Assembly (NCBI RefSeq): GCF_042432815.1
Contig: NZ_JBHLWM010000003.1
Location: 608,516-672,515, forward strand
DNA length: 64,000 bases
Source of the DNA: Rhodopseudomonas telluris
GTDB taxonomy: Bacteria > Pseudomonadota > Alphaproteobacteria > Rhizobiales > Xanthobacteraceae
Reading direction: 5' to 3'
The position numbers and the translations under genes are program-made. The notes beneath the pieces were generated by a model, which had not been told where the DNA came from, did no database searches, and worked only from the letters and a program-made list of their open reading frames with translations. Positions 28,962-37,732 of this stretch are shown piece after piece (positions within the stretch are counted from its first letter, which is position 1; each line of letters begins with the position of its first letter).

Positions 28962-30032
28962 ATGACGACGGATTGGAAGCGTTGGGTGATGATCGTCGCC
29001 GTCGTGGCGGCGGCAGGCGGAGGCTACGTCGCGTGGCGCACCTTCGGGACCAAGGCGCTGCCACCCGGCATCGCCAGCGGCAACGGCCGGATCGAAGCGA
29101 CCGAGATCGATATCTCAACCAAGGCGGCGGGGCGCATCCGCGAGATCCTCGTGCGCGAAGGCGATTTCGTCACGGCCGGCCAGGTGCTGGCGCGGATGGA
29201 TACCGATCAGCTCGAGGCGCAGCGCCGCCAGGCGGACGCGCAGTTGCGGCGCGCAACGATCGGCGTGCAGACCGCGACCAGCCAGGTCAATCAGCGCGAA
29301 GCCGAACGCGAGGCGGCGATTGCCGTCGTGGCGCAGCGCGACGCGCAGCTCGATGCGCTGGAGCGCCGACTGGCGCGGGCCGAGACGCTGATCAAGACCA
29401 ACGCTGTATCGCAGCAGGTGCTCGACGACGACCGCGCCAACGAGCAGGGCGCCAAGGCCGCGGTGGCGGCCGCGAAGGCGCAACTCGCAGCGACCGAAGC
29501 GGCGATCAGCGCCGCCAAAGCGCAGGTGGTCGATGCGGGCGCCGCGGTCGATGCCGCCAAGGCGGCAATCGATAGTATCACGGTCGAGATCAACGACAGC
29601 ACGCTGAAGTCGCCACGCGACGGCCGCGTGCAATATCGCGTCGCGCAGCCCGGTGAAGTGCTTGCCGCCGGTGGCCGCGTGCTCAACCTCGTCGATCTCA
29701 GCGACGTGTACATGACGTTCTTCCTGCCGACCGCGCAGGCCGGACAGGTCGTGATCGGCGCAGACGTGCGGCTTGTCCTCGACGCGCTGCCGGACGTGGT
29801 AATCCCCGCCAAGGCGACGTTTGTGGCCGATACTGCGCAGTTCACGCCCAAGACGGTCGAGACCGAGGAGGAACGGCAGAAGCTGATGTTCCGCGTCAAG
29901 GCGCACATTCCGCAGGAGCTGCTGCGCAAGTACATAGCGCTGGTCAAGACCGGCCTGCCGGGCGTGGCCTATGTGAAGCTTGATGCCAAGGCGCAATGGC
30001 CCGCCAAAGTCAGCGGAGCGCCGGTGCAATGA
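28962..30032 (+). CDS. HlyD-family periplasmic adaptor (YhiI-like)
   Basis: Membrane-fusion protein of 356 aa. An N-terminal membrane anchor (WVMIVAVVAAAGGGYVAW) is followed by a lipoyl half (GRIEATEIDISTKAAGRIREILVREGDFVTAGQVLARMDT). Next is a long Ala/Gln-rich coiled-coil hairpin (about residues 75-195), then the second lipoyl half (LKSPRDGRVQYRVAQPGEVL). GGAGAG precedes the ATG. It is first of three overlapping genes with the same order as Escherichia coli yhiI-rbbA-yhhJ, and it overlaps rbbA-like by 4 bp. Confidence 0.9.
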   Translation: MTTDWKRWVMIVAVVAAAGGGYVAWRTFGTKALPPGIASGNGRIEATEIDISTKAAGRIREILVREGDFVTAGQVLARMDTDQLEAQRRQADAQLRRATIGVQTATSQVNQREAEREAAIAVVAQRDAQLDALERRLARAETLIKTNAVSQQVLDDDRANEQGAKAAVAAAKAQLAATEAAISAAKAQVVDAGAAVDAAKAAIDSITVEINDSTLKSPRDGRVQYRVAQPGEVLAAGGRVLNLVDLSDVYMTFFLPTAQAGQVVIGADVRLVLDALPDVVIPAKATFVADTAQFTPKTVETEEERQKLMFRVKAHIPQELLRKYIALVKTGLPGVAYVKLDAKAQWPAKVSGAPVQ

Positions 30033-32794
30033 GCGACGCCGCGGCGGGCCCTGCTGTGCCCGCGCCGATCGTCCGTCTCGCCGGCGTCACGCTGCGCTAC
30101 GGCAAGACGCTGGCGCTCGATGATATCACGCTCGATCTGCCGGCCGGCTGCATGGTCGGACTGATCGGCCCCGACGGCGTCGGCAAGTCGAGCCTGTTAT
30201 CACTGATCTCGGGCGCGCGCGCCGTGCAGCAGGGGCGCGTCGACGTGTTCGGCGGCGATATCGCCGATGCGCGGCATCGTCGCGATTCGTGTCCGCGGAT
30301 CGCCTACATGCCGCAGGGACTCGGGAAGAATCTGTATCCGACGCTGTCGGTATTCGAGAATGTCGACTTCTTCGGCCGGCTGTTCGGCCAGGGGCATGCC
30401 GAGCGCGCCCGGCGGATCGCCGAACTGCTTGAAAGTACGGGCCTTTCGGCGTTCGCCGAGCGGCCGGCCGGCAAGCTGTCGGGCGGCATGAAGCAGAAGC
30501 TGGGGCTGTGCTGCGCGCTGATTCACGATCCCGACCTGTTGATCCTGGACGAGCCGACTACCGGCGTCGATCCGCTGTCGCGCCGGCAATTCTGGGAATT
30601 GATCAACGATATCAGGGCGCAGCGTCCCGGTATGAGCGTGATCGTGGCAACCGCCTACATGGAGGAGGCGGAGCGCTTCGACCATCTGGTGGCGATGAAT
30701 GCCGGGCGCGTGCTGGCGCAGGCGACGCCGGCGGAATTGTTGAGGCAAACTCAAGGCAGCACGCTCGACGCCGCGTTCATCGCGCTGCTGCCCGAAGACG
30801 AGCGCCGCGGCTATTCCGAGGTGGTGATTCCGCCGCGCAAGGCCGGTCAGTCCGAGGTCGCGATCGAGGCCGAGCATCTGACCATGCGGTTCGGTGACTT
30901 CACCGCGGTCGACGACGTGTCGTTCCGGATCGAGCAGGGCGAGATCTTCGGCTTCCTCGGCTCCAACGGCTGCGGCAAGACCACCACGATGAAGATGCTG
31001 ACCGGGTTGCTGGCAGCGACCGAAGGCAAGGCGCGGCTGTTCGGCAGCGAGGTCGATCCGAACGACATGTCGGTGCGCCGCCGCGTCGGCTACATGTCGC
31101 AGGCGTTCTCGCTCTACAGCGAACTCACCGTGCGGCAGAATCTCGAACTCCACGCGAAGTTGTTCCGGATGGAGCCGGCGACGATCGAGCCGCGTATCGC
31201 CGAGATGGTGCGGCGGTTCGATCTGACCGAAGTGATCGACAAGCTGCCGGACGAACTGCCGCTCGGCATCCGGCAGCGGCTGTCGCTGGCGGTGGCGATG
31301 ATCCATTCGCCCGGCATCCTGATTCTCGACGAGCCGACCTCGGGCGTCGATCCGGTCGCGCGCGACGGCTTCTGGCAGATCCTCTCCGACCTGTCGCGCA
31401 ACGACAACGTCACCATCTTCGTCTCGACGCATTTCATGAACGAGGCCGAGCGCTGCGACCGCATCTCGCTGATGCATGCCGGGCGGGTGCTGATCAGCGA
31501 CTCGCCGCGCGCGATCGTCGAGAGCCGCAAGGCCGATAGCCTCGAGACCGCGTTCATCGCCTATCTGGAAGAGGCGATCGGCGCGCAGACCAGGCCGGCA
31601 GCAGCTGCTACTCCGCCCGCGCCGGCGACCGAAGCGGTCGCCCAGCCGCGCGCATCGATGCGCAGCTGGTTCGATCCGCGGCGGATGTTCGCCTATACGC
31701 GGCGCGAGGCGCTGGAGCTGCGGCGCGATCCGATCCGCGCCACCATGGCGCTGATCGGCAGCGTGGTGCTGATGTTCGTGCTCGGCTACGGCATCAATCT
31801 CGACGTGGAGAAACTGACCTTCGCGGCGCTCGACCGCGACGACACCACGATCAGCCGCGATTACATCCTCAACATCGCCGGCTCGCGCTACTTTTCCGAA
31901 CAGCGGCCGATCACCGACTACGCGGATCTCGACCGAAGGATGCGCAGCGGCGAATTGACCATGGCGATCGAGATTCCGCCCGGCTTCGGCCGTGACGTCT
32001 CGCGCGGCCGGCCTGTCGAGATCGGCACCTGGATCGACGGCGGGATGCCGGCGCGGGCCGAAACCGCGCGGGGCTACGCGCAGGCGATGCATCTGGCCTG
32101 GCTCAGCCAGAAGGCGCGTGAACTCTACGGCGATGCGGCGATCGCCGGCAGTTTCCAGATCGCGATGCGCTATCGCTACAATCCGGGCATCAAGAGCCTG
32201 GTGGCGATGGCGCCGGCGGTGATCCCGCTGTTGCTGATGATGATCCCGGCGATGCTGGCGGTGCTCAGTGTCGTGCGCGAGAAGGAGCTCGGCTCGATCA
32301 TCAATTTCTACGCGACGCCCACCACGCGGCTCGAATTCCTGATCGGCAAGCAACTGCCTTACGTGTTCCTGGCGATGGTCAATTGCGTGCTGCTGACGGC
32401 GTTCGCGATCTTCGCGTTCCAGGTGCCGTTCACCGGCAGCTTCCTCGCCTATGGCACTGGCGCGCTGCTCTACGTCATCATCGCCACCGGCCTGGGCCTC
32501 GTGCTGTCGACCTTCATGCAGAGCCAGATCGCCGCCATCTTTGGCACCGCGCTGCTGACGCTGATCCCGGCGCTGCAGTTCTCCGGCCTGATCGACCCGG
32601 TGTCGTCGCTGCAGGGGTTTGGTGCGGTGGTCGGCACCATCTATCCCACCACCTATTTCGTCAATATTTCGCGCGGCGCCTTCTCCAAGGGGCTCGGCTT
32701 TGCCGACATGTGGTCGTCGCTGGTGCCGCTGATGATCATGGTGCCGGTGCTGCTCGGCGCCGGTGCGGCGCTTCTCAAGAAACAGGCGAAGTGA
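30029..32794 (+). CDS. RbbA-like ABC transporter: two ATPase domains fused to ABC-2 membrane domain
   Basis: A 921-aa fusion. ATPase 1 (about residues 13-235): Walker A GPDGVGKSS, signature LSGGMKQKLGL, Walker B LILDEPTTGVDP. ATPase 2 (about 285-515): Walker A GSNGCGKTTT, signature degenerate (LPLGIRQRLSL instead of LSGGQ), Walker B LILDEPTSGVDP. The C-terminal ABC-2 domain (from about 555) has a membrane segment, a periplasmic loop (AALDRDDTTISRDYI), and five more hydrophobic segments. This matches the architecture of E. coli RbbA (about 911 aa). Context with HlyD and ABC-2 partners supports an exporter; the ribosome-associated role described for RbbA cannot be judged here. Confidence 0.9.
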   Translation: MSDAAAGPAVPAPIVRLAGVTLRYGKTLALDDITLDLPAGCMVGLIGPDGVGKSSLLSLISGARAVQQGRVDVFGGDIADARHRRDSCPRIAYMPQGLGKNLYPTLSVFENVDFFGRLFGQGHAERARRIAELLESTGLSAFAERPAGKLSGGMKQKLGLCCALIHDPDLLILDEPTTGVDPLSRRQFWELINDIRAQRPGMSVIVATAYMEEAERFDHLVAMNAGRVLAQATPAELLRQTQGSTLDAAFIALLPEDERRGYSEVVIPPRKAGQSEVAIEAEHLTMRFGDFTAVDDVSFRIEQGEIFGFLGSNGCGKTTTMKMLTGLLAATEGKARLFGSEVDPNDMSVRRRVGYMSQAFSLYSELTVRQNLELHAKLFRMEPATIEPRIAEMVRRFDLTEVIDKLPDELPLGIRQRLSLAVAMIHSPGILILDEPTSGVDPVARDGFWQILSDLSRNDNVTIFVSTHFMNEAERCDRISLMHAGRVLISDSPRAIVESRKADSLETAFIAYLEEAIGAQTRPAAAATPPAPATEAVAQPRASMRSWFDPRRMFAYTRREALELRRDPIRATMALIGSVVLMFVLGYGINLDVEKLTFAALDRDDTTISRDYILNIAGSRYFSEQRPITDYADLDRRMRSGELTMAIEIPPGFGRDVSRGRPVEIGTWIDGGMPARAETARGYAQAMHLAWLSQKARELYGDAAIAGSFQIAMRYRYNPGIKSLVAMAPAVIPLLLMMIPAMLAVLSVVREKELGSIINFYATPTTRLEFLIGKQLPYVFLAMVNCVLLTAFAIFAFQVPFTGSFLAYGTGALLYVIIATGLGLVLSTFMQSQIAAIFGTALLTLIPALQFSGLIDPVSSLQGFGAVVGTIYPTTYFVNISRGAFSKGLGFADMWSSLVPLMIMVPVLLGAGAALLKKQAK

Positions 32795-32795
32795 C

Positions 32796-33911
32796 GTGCG
32801 GATCTCCAACATCGTCCAGCTCGGCATCAAGGAACTGCGCGGCCTGCTGCGCGACCCGATGCTGATGGTGCTGATCGTCTACGCGTTCACGGCGTCGATC
32901 TATATCGAATCCAAGGCGCTGCCGGAGACGCTCAATCACGCGGCGATCTCGATCGTCGACGAGGATCGCTCGCCGGTGTCGGAGCGGATCATCACGGCGT
33001 TCAATCCGCCCTACTTCTCGATCCCCAAGCTGATCACCCAGGCCGAGATGGACAAGCGGATGGACGCCGGGCTCGACACCTTTGCGCTCGACATTCCGCC
33101 GGAATTCCAGCGCGACCTGCTGGCCAAGCGCTCGCCCACTATCCAGCTCAATATCGACGCTACCCGCATGACCCAGGCCTTCACCGGCGGCGGCTATGTG
33201 CAGGCGATCGTCACCGGCGAGATCAACGAGTTTCTCAGCCGCCACCGCGCCGCCACGTCGGTGCCGGTCGAACAGACGCTGCGCATCCGCTTCAACGCCG
33301 AACTGAACAAGGGCTGGTTCGGCGCCGTCAACGAGCTGATCACCGCCATCACCATGCTGTCGATCATCCTCACCGGCGCCGCGCTGATCCGCGAGCGCGA
33401 GCACGGCACCATTGAGCATCTGCTGGTGATGCCGGTGACGCCGCTCGAGATCATGATCAGCAAGGTGTGGTCGATGGGCGGCGTGGTGCTGCTCGCGTCC
33501 GGCTTCGCACTCGCGGTGGTGATCCAGGGCGTGCTCAGCGTGCCGGTGCAGGGTTCGATGCTGCTGTTCCTGCTCGGCACCGCGCTGCATCTGTTCGCCA
33601 CCACCAGCATGGGCATCTATCTGGCGACCGCCGCCGGCACGATGCCGCAGTTCGGTCTGCTGATGATGCTGATCCTGGTGCCGCTGCAGGCGCTGTCCGG
33701 CGGCCTCACGCCGCGCGAAAGCATGCCGCAGATCATCCAGGACATCATGCTGCTGGCGCCGAATACGCACTTCGTGTCGCTGTCGCAGGCGATCCTGTTC
33801 CGCGGCGCCGGGCTCGACGTGGTGTGGCCGCAATTCCTGGCGCTGCTGGTGATCGGCAGCGTGCTGTTCGCGCTGGCGCTGCGCCACTTCCGGCGGTTCC
33901 TCAGCGCGTGA
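32796..33911 (+). CDS. ABC-2 type transport permease (YhhJ-like)
   Basis: Membrane component of 371 aa beginning at a GTG just after the RbbA-like stop. Its layout is a first hydrophobic segment (DPMLMVLIVYAFTASIYI), a large periplasmic domain with EDRSPVSERIITAFNPPYF, then five C-terminal membrane segments with the ABC-2 motif REREHGTIEHLLVMPVTPLEIMISKVW and LSGGLTPRESMPQIIQ. It probably forms the channel with the fused membrane domain of the upstream gene. Last gene of the operon; a tandem repeat block follows. Confidence 0.9.
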   Translation: MRISNIVQLGIKELRGLLRDPMLMVLIVYAFTASIYIESKALPETLNHAAISIVDEDRSPVSERIITAFNPPYFSIPKLITQAEMDKRMDAGLDTFALDIPPEFQRDLLAKRSPTIQLNIDATRMTQAFTGGGYVQAIVTGEINEFLSRHRAATSVPVEQTLRIRFNAELNKGWFGAVNELITAITMLSIILTGAALIREREHGTIEHLLVMPVTPLEIMISKVWSMGGVVLLASGFALAVVIQGVLSVPVQGSMLLFLLGTALHLFATTSMGIYLATAAGTMPQFGLLMMLILVPLQALSGGLTPRESMPQIIQDIMLLAPNTHFVSLSQAILFRGAGLDVVWPQFLALLVIGSVLFALALRHFRRFLSA

Positions 33912-33920
33912 TGACGATCC

Positions 33921-34385
33921 CCGCGCCGCAGCGCGCTCCCTCTCCCGCGTGCCGGAGAGGGCTGGGGTGAGGGCGACGCGGGCACAGTGCCTGGGGACCC
34001 CCCACCCCCGACCCCTCCCCGCAAGGGGGAGGGGGCACGCGGGCCGCGTTTTCGATCAGGTGGATCACATCGTGCGGCTCGCCCCGCGCCGCAGCGCGCT
34101 CCCTCTCCCGCTTGCGGGAGAGGGCTGGGGTGAGGGCGACGCGGGCACAGTGCCTGGGGACCCCCCACCCCCGACCCCTCCCCGCAAGGGGGAGGGGAGC
34201 AGGCGGGCCGCGTTTTCGATCGGGTGGATCACATCGTGCGGCTCGCCCCGCGCCGCAGCGCGCTCCCTCTCCTGCTTGCGGGAGAGGGCTGGGGTGAGGG
34301 CGACGCGGGCACTGTGCTCGGGGCCCCCCACCCCGACCCCTCCCCGCAAGGGGGAGGGGGGACGAGACGCCGCGTTTCCGAGACG
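33921..34385. repeat. Three-copy tandem repeat, period about 163-164 bp
   Basis: Units begin at 33921, 34084 and 34248, each opening with CCGCGCCGCAGCGCGCTCCC; the third is shortened. Each unit contains two hairpins: CCCTCTCCCGC...GCGGGAGAGGG and CCCTCCCC..GCAAGGGGGAGGG. The units are highly similar but not identical (for example GCGTGCCGGAG versus GCTTGCGGGAG). No open frame is convincing. The block fills the 485-bp gap between the export operon and the convergent heme operon, where it may stop transcription both ways. Confidence 0.88.
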
Positions 34386-34396
34386 TCGACTGTCCC

Positions 34397-35185
34397 TTAA
34401 ACCCCCGCCAGCTCCGGCAGCACGAACGGGCTGCCGGCTGGGTCGGCGCGGATGCTGAGGGCGACATCGAAGACGCGGCCGATCAGGTCGGGCCGCATCA
34501 CCTCGGCGGGCGAGCCGTCGGCTGCGAGCCGGCCGGCGTGTAGCATCAGAATGCGATCGGCGAAGCGGACCGCGAGGTTGAGGTCGTGCAGGATCGCGAT
34601 CACCGTGGTGCCCTTGCGGGCGCAGCGCCGCGCGGTCTGGGCGAGGTCGAGCTGGTGGCGGATGTCGAGGCTCGAGGTCGGCTCGTCGAGTAGCAGGATG
34701 CCGGGGCCGCGCGTGGCCTCGCTGGTCCAGAGCTGCACCAGCACGCGGGCGAAATGCGCGCGCTGCTGTTCGCCGCCGGACAGCGTGGTGATGTCGCGGC
34801 TCCGGAAGTCGGCGAGGCCGACCTCCTGCAGCGCGGCCTCGATCGCCGCCTGCGCGGGACGGCCGGCGAGTTCGCCGGCGCCCATCCGGACGATTTCTTC
34901 CACCGTGAACGGGAAGCTGATGGTGATGTGCTGCGCCAGCACGGCGCGGCGTTCGGCGAGGTCGCGCGGCGGGTAGGACGCCAGCTCGCGCGCGCCGAGC
35001 CGGATCGTGCCGGAGGTCGGCCGCAGGTCGCCCGACAGCAGCCGCAGCAGCGTCGACTTGCCGGCGCCGTTCGGGCCGACGATCGCGATCAGTTCGCCCT
35101 GCGCGATGCCGAGGTCGATACGATCGACCAGCGTCGCGCCGCCGGTCGCGAAGCTCGCCTGGGTCGCTTGCAGCCGGGTACTCAC
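34397..35185 (-). CDS. hmuV: Hemin ABC transporter ATP-binding protein
   Basis: ATPase powering heme import across the inner membrane, 262 aa, usual for HmuV. Walker A GPNGAGKST, Q-loop region LAQHITISFPFTVEEIVRMG, signature LSGGEQQRAHFARVLVQLW, Walker B ILLLDEPTSSLDIRHQ and switch His ILHDLNLA are present. The start is a GTG overlapping the permease stop (GTGA). Distal gene of hemP-hmuTUV. Confidence 0.94.
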   Translation of the reverse strand: MSTRLQATQASFATGGATLVDRIDLGIAQGELIAIVGPNGAGKSTLLRLLSGDLRPTSGTIRLGARELASYPPRDLAERRAVLAQHITISFPFTVEEIVRMGAGELAGRPAQAAIEAALQEVGLADFRSRDITTLSGGEQQRAHFARVLVQLWTSEATRGPGILLLDEPTSSLDIRHQLDLAQTARRCARKGTTVIAILHDLNLAVRFADRILMLHAGRLAADGSPAEVMRPDLIGRVFDVALSIRADPAGSPFVLPELAGV

Positions 35186-36264
35186 AGCCCGACCAGCTTG
35201 CGCTGCCGCAGCAGCAAGGCGAGGAAGAACGGCGCGCCGATCGCGGCGGTGAGAATGCCGATCGGCATTTCGGCCGGCGCCACGATGGTGCGCGCCACGG
35301 TGTCGGCCGCGACCAGCATGGCGGCGCCCAAACACGCCGAGGCCGGCAGCAGCAGCCGGTGCGACGGGCCGATCACCAGCCGCAGCAGATGCGGCACGAC
35401 GATGCCGACGAAGCCGATCACGCCGCAGATCGACACCGCGACGCCGGTCATCGACGACACCAGCACGATCGACAGCAGCTTCAGCCGCTCGACATCGACG
35501 CCGGTGTGAAACGCCTCGGATTCGCCGAGCACCAGCAGATCGAGATGGCGCGCCACCTTGACGAACACCAGCAGCGCGATCGCCAGCACCAGCGCGCAGG
35601 ACAATGCCTTGGCCCAACTCGCGCCGCTGAGCGAGCCCATCATCCAGAAGGTGATGTCGCGGAGCTGACGGTCGTCGGCGAGAAACACCAGCACGCCGAT
35701 GCCCGCATTGGCGATCGCCGCGATCGCGATGCCGGCGAGCAGGAACAGCGCAATCGAGGTGCGGCCGGCGCGGCTGGCGATACGATAGAGCAGGATCGTG
35801 GTGACAAGCGATCCGCCGAACGCGGCGATCGGCAGCAGATGATCCTGCAGGAAACGCAACTGGCTGCCGAGGATCTGGTCGAGCAGCACGATCGACACCG
35901 CCGCGGCGAGCGCGCCGCCGCTGGCGACGCCGACCAGCGCCGGATCGGCCAGCGGATTGCGAAACAGCCCTTGCATCAGCGTGCCGGACGCCGCCAGCAG
36001 CGCCCCGATGATCGCCGCGGTGACGATGCGCGGCAGCCGGATCGACCACAGCACCATCTGGTCGCGCAGCGCCGGAGCATTGCCGTGCGCGTCCTGCAGC
36101 AGCAGCGCGGCGGGCAGCCGTGATAGCGGAATGCCGGCGGCGCCGACGGTCAGCGCCGTCGCGGCGGCGATCAGCAGCAGCATGAGCAGCACCGCGAGCG
36201 TCGCGCCGGAGCGCGGCCGGAACGACCGCGCGACACGCCTGCGGCCGATCTCCATTACGCTCAT
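35182..36264 (-). CDS. hmuU: Hemin ABC transporter permease
   Basis: FecCD-type permease, 360 aa, with about ten hydrophobic segments. Hallmarks: LWSIRLPRIVTAAIIGALLAASGTLMQGLFRNPLADPALVGVASGGAL near the N-terminus, ICGVIGFVGIVVPHLLRL and the C-terminal EMPIGILTAAIGAPFFLALL. The heme specificity rests on the neighbours. Four-base overlap with hmuT on one side and with hmuV on the other. Confidence 0.95.
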   Translation of the reverse strand: MSVMEIGRRRVARSFRPRSGATLAVLLMLLLIAAATALTVGAAGIPLSRLPAALLLQDAHGNAPALRDQMVLWSIRLPRIVTAAIIGALLAASGTLMQGLFRNPLADPALVGVASGGALAAAVSIVLLDQILGSQLRFLQDHLLPIAAFGGSLVTTILLYRIASRAGRTSIALFLLAGIAIAAIANAGIGVLVFLADDRQLRDITFWMMGSLSGASWAKALSCALVLAIALLVFVKVARHLDLLVLGESEAFHTGVDVERLKLLSIVLVSSMTGVAVSICGVIGFVGIVVPHLLRLVIGPSHRLLLPASACLGAAMLVAADTVARTIVAPAEMPIGILTAAIGAPFFLALLLRQRKLVGL

Positions 36265-37223
36265 GAGCGGCAGTCGGCGCTCGCCGCCTTCGGGCTGAAG
36301 CTGCCGGCCTGCGGGGCGAGCTGCGGATATAAAGCGGCGGCGACGTCGCGCGCCGCAGCGGGCGTGCGCGGACCGAAGCCGAGCAGATACAGCCCGTCCA
36401 TCGCCAGGAAGGCGCGGTTGGCGCCGGCCGGCGTCAGCGCGAAGGCGGGATGCGCATAGAACGCGTCGGCCTCGAACGAATCGCGGCTGCGCCGGATGGT
36501 GATCACCGCGTCGGGCTTGGCGGCGACGATCGCCTCGTCGTTGATGGTCTTGTAGCCGTCGTAACCGTCGATCGCGTTGACGCCGCCGGACAGCTCGATG
36601 ATCTCGTTGGCGGCGGTGTTGCGGCCGGCCGCCATCGCCTGGCCGTTGACCAGCGACATCACGAACATCACCCGCGCCGGCTTGCTGATTTTTGCGCGCA
36701 GCTGCCGGAGCTGATCGAAATCCTGTGCAACGGCGTTGGCGAGGCAGGTCGCGCCGGCGTCGGCTTGCATCGCGTGGCCGATCAGCCGGATCTTGTCGAG
36801 CAGGCCCTGCTCGGTGAAGGTCTCGGGAATCGACACCAGCGGAATCTTCGCGGCTTCGAGCGCCTGCATGGTCTGCTTCGGGCCGGCGCTGTCCATCGCC
36901 AGGATCAGCGTCGGGTTCAGTCCGATCACGCCCTCGGCGGAGAGCTGGCGCAAGTAACCGACGTTCGGTTTGCCCTTCACGGCTTCGGGCGGAAACGTGC
37001 TGGTGGAATCGACGCCGGCGATGCGTTGTTCGAAGCCGAGCGCCACCAGTACTTCGGTGATGGCGCCGCCGACCGCGACGGTGCGCGAGGTGTCGCTGAT
37101 CATCACGTCGCGGCCGTGGGCGTCGCGCACCACGGGGCCGCCGGCACGAGCCGGGGACGACAGTCCGATCGCCGTCGCGGTCAGCAGCGCGCAGGCCGCG
37201 CCAAAGAGCGGGCGGCGCATCAT
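36261..37223 (-). CDS. hmuT: Periplasmic hemin-binding protein
   Basis: Class III binding protein, 320 aa, signal peptide ending near SPARA. It starts the mature chain with GPVVRDAHGRDVMISDTSRTVAVGGAITEVLVALG, the usual HmuT/BtuF pattern, and includes VGYLRQLSAEGVIGLNPTLILAMDSAGP with the Tyr that in HmuT-type proteins coordinates heme. The C-terminus has LLGFGPRTPAAARDVAAALYP. It hands heme to HmuUV. The ATG overlaps the hemP stop. Confidence 0.93.
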   Translation of the reverse strand: MMRRPLFGAACALLTATAIGLSSPARAGGPVVRDAHGRDVMISDTSRTVAVGGAITEVLVALGFEQRIAGVDSTSTFPPEAVKGKPNVGYLRQLSAEGVIGLNPTLILAMDSAGPKQTMQALEAAKIPLVSIPETFTEQGLLDKIRLIGHAMQADAGATCLANAVAQDFDQLRQLRAKISKPARVMFVMSLVNGQAMAAGRNTAANEIIELSGGVNAIDGYDGYKTINDEAIVAAKPDAVITIRRSRDSFEADAFYAHPAFALTPAGANRAFLAMDGLYLLGFGPRTPAAARDVAAALYPQLAPQAGSFSPKAASADCRS

Positions 37224-37420
37224 TTGGTCAGGATCAGCTTGTTCTGCGACGTCAGGCGCAGCCGGTACTTGTCGTCGCCATGCGCGATCACGATCTCGCG
37301 GCCGGACGAAAACAGGTCGCGGCTCTCGACCTGATTGTCGATCATCTCGATGGCGCGCCGGGTGGTCGGGTCCTGCGGGGCGGCTGCTGCCGTGCCGCTC
37401 TGTGTTGCGCGTTCGATCAT
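37220..37420 (-). CDS. hemP: Hemin uptake protein HemP / HmuP
   Basis: A 66-aa protein with the HemP domain at its C-terminus: SRDLFSSGREIVIAHGDDKYRLRLTSQNKLILTK, an almost invariant ending in the family. In Bradyrhizobium the homologous HmuP is reported to act as a coactivator, with the iron regulator Irr, of heme-uptake genes, so this may be regulatory rather than a transport part. It is the first gene of the leftward hmu operon and lies 65 bp from the 15-bp motif described at 37485. Confidence 0.92.
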   Translation of the reverse strand: MIERATQSGTAAAAPQDPTTRRAIEMIDNQVESRDLFSSGREIVIAHGDDKYRLRLTSQNKLILTK

Positions 37421-37484
37421 GAGTGCGTCGCCGATCAGTTGAACTATCAGCGGCCGTTATAGGATCATCCCGCGGGAATGTGTC

Positions 37485-37521
37485 TTATAATCACTTTAAA
37501 CGTGTGGTACGTCGCTTGACG
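37485..37521 (+). promoter_or_regulatory. Heme-island regulatory motif and -35, hemP/hutW spacer
   Basis: TTATAATCACTTTAA at 37485-37499, then 16 bases, then TTGACG at 37516-37521 as a possible -35 for the rightward hutW gene; a -10 is not obvious. The same 15 bases with nearly the same spacing precede the heme receptor gene at 39880. The 312-bp divergent spacer holds nothing else I can identify. Identity of the 15-mer is directly seen; activator binding (for example Irr/HmuP) is inference. Confidence 0.55.
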
Positions 37522-37732
37522 CCCCACGGCCGCGTCGTCAAGGTCGTCTCATCGGCGATCCGTCAGGCGGTCGCCCATGGTACTTCGGCCAGCCAGCTCC
37601 CTGCGATCCGCAGCGCCCGCCAGCTCCTCATTGATGTTGTGATCGGAATCAGGATGGTCGCGCCGGCCAGCACCTGCGCGGCGCTGCGCGCGCGCCTTGC
37701 TGCCGCGCGCCATGACGGCGGAGCGGGGAACG

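Noticed and set aside
33921..34385. Possible CRISPR array
   Set aside because: The period is about 163 bp with near-identical whole units; there are no short repeats separated by unique spacers and no cas genes.
37485..37499. Fur box, RirA box or FNR/FixK box for the shared 15-bp motif
   Set aside because: It lacks the GATAAT-type repeats of a Fur box, the TGA-N9-TCA dyad of RirA sites and the TTGAT-N4-ATCAA dyad of FNR/FixK sites, and it is not itself palindromic. An Irr-type element remains possible but is not proven.
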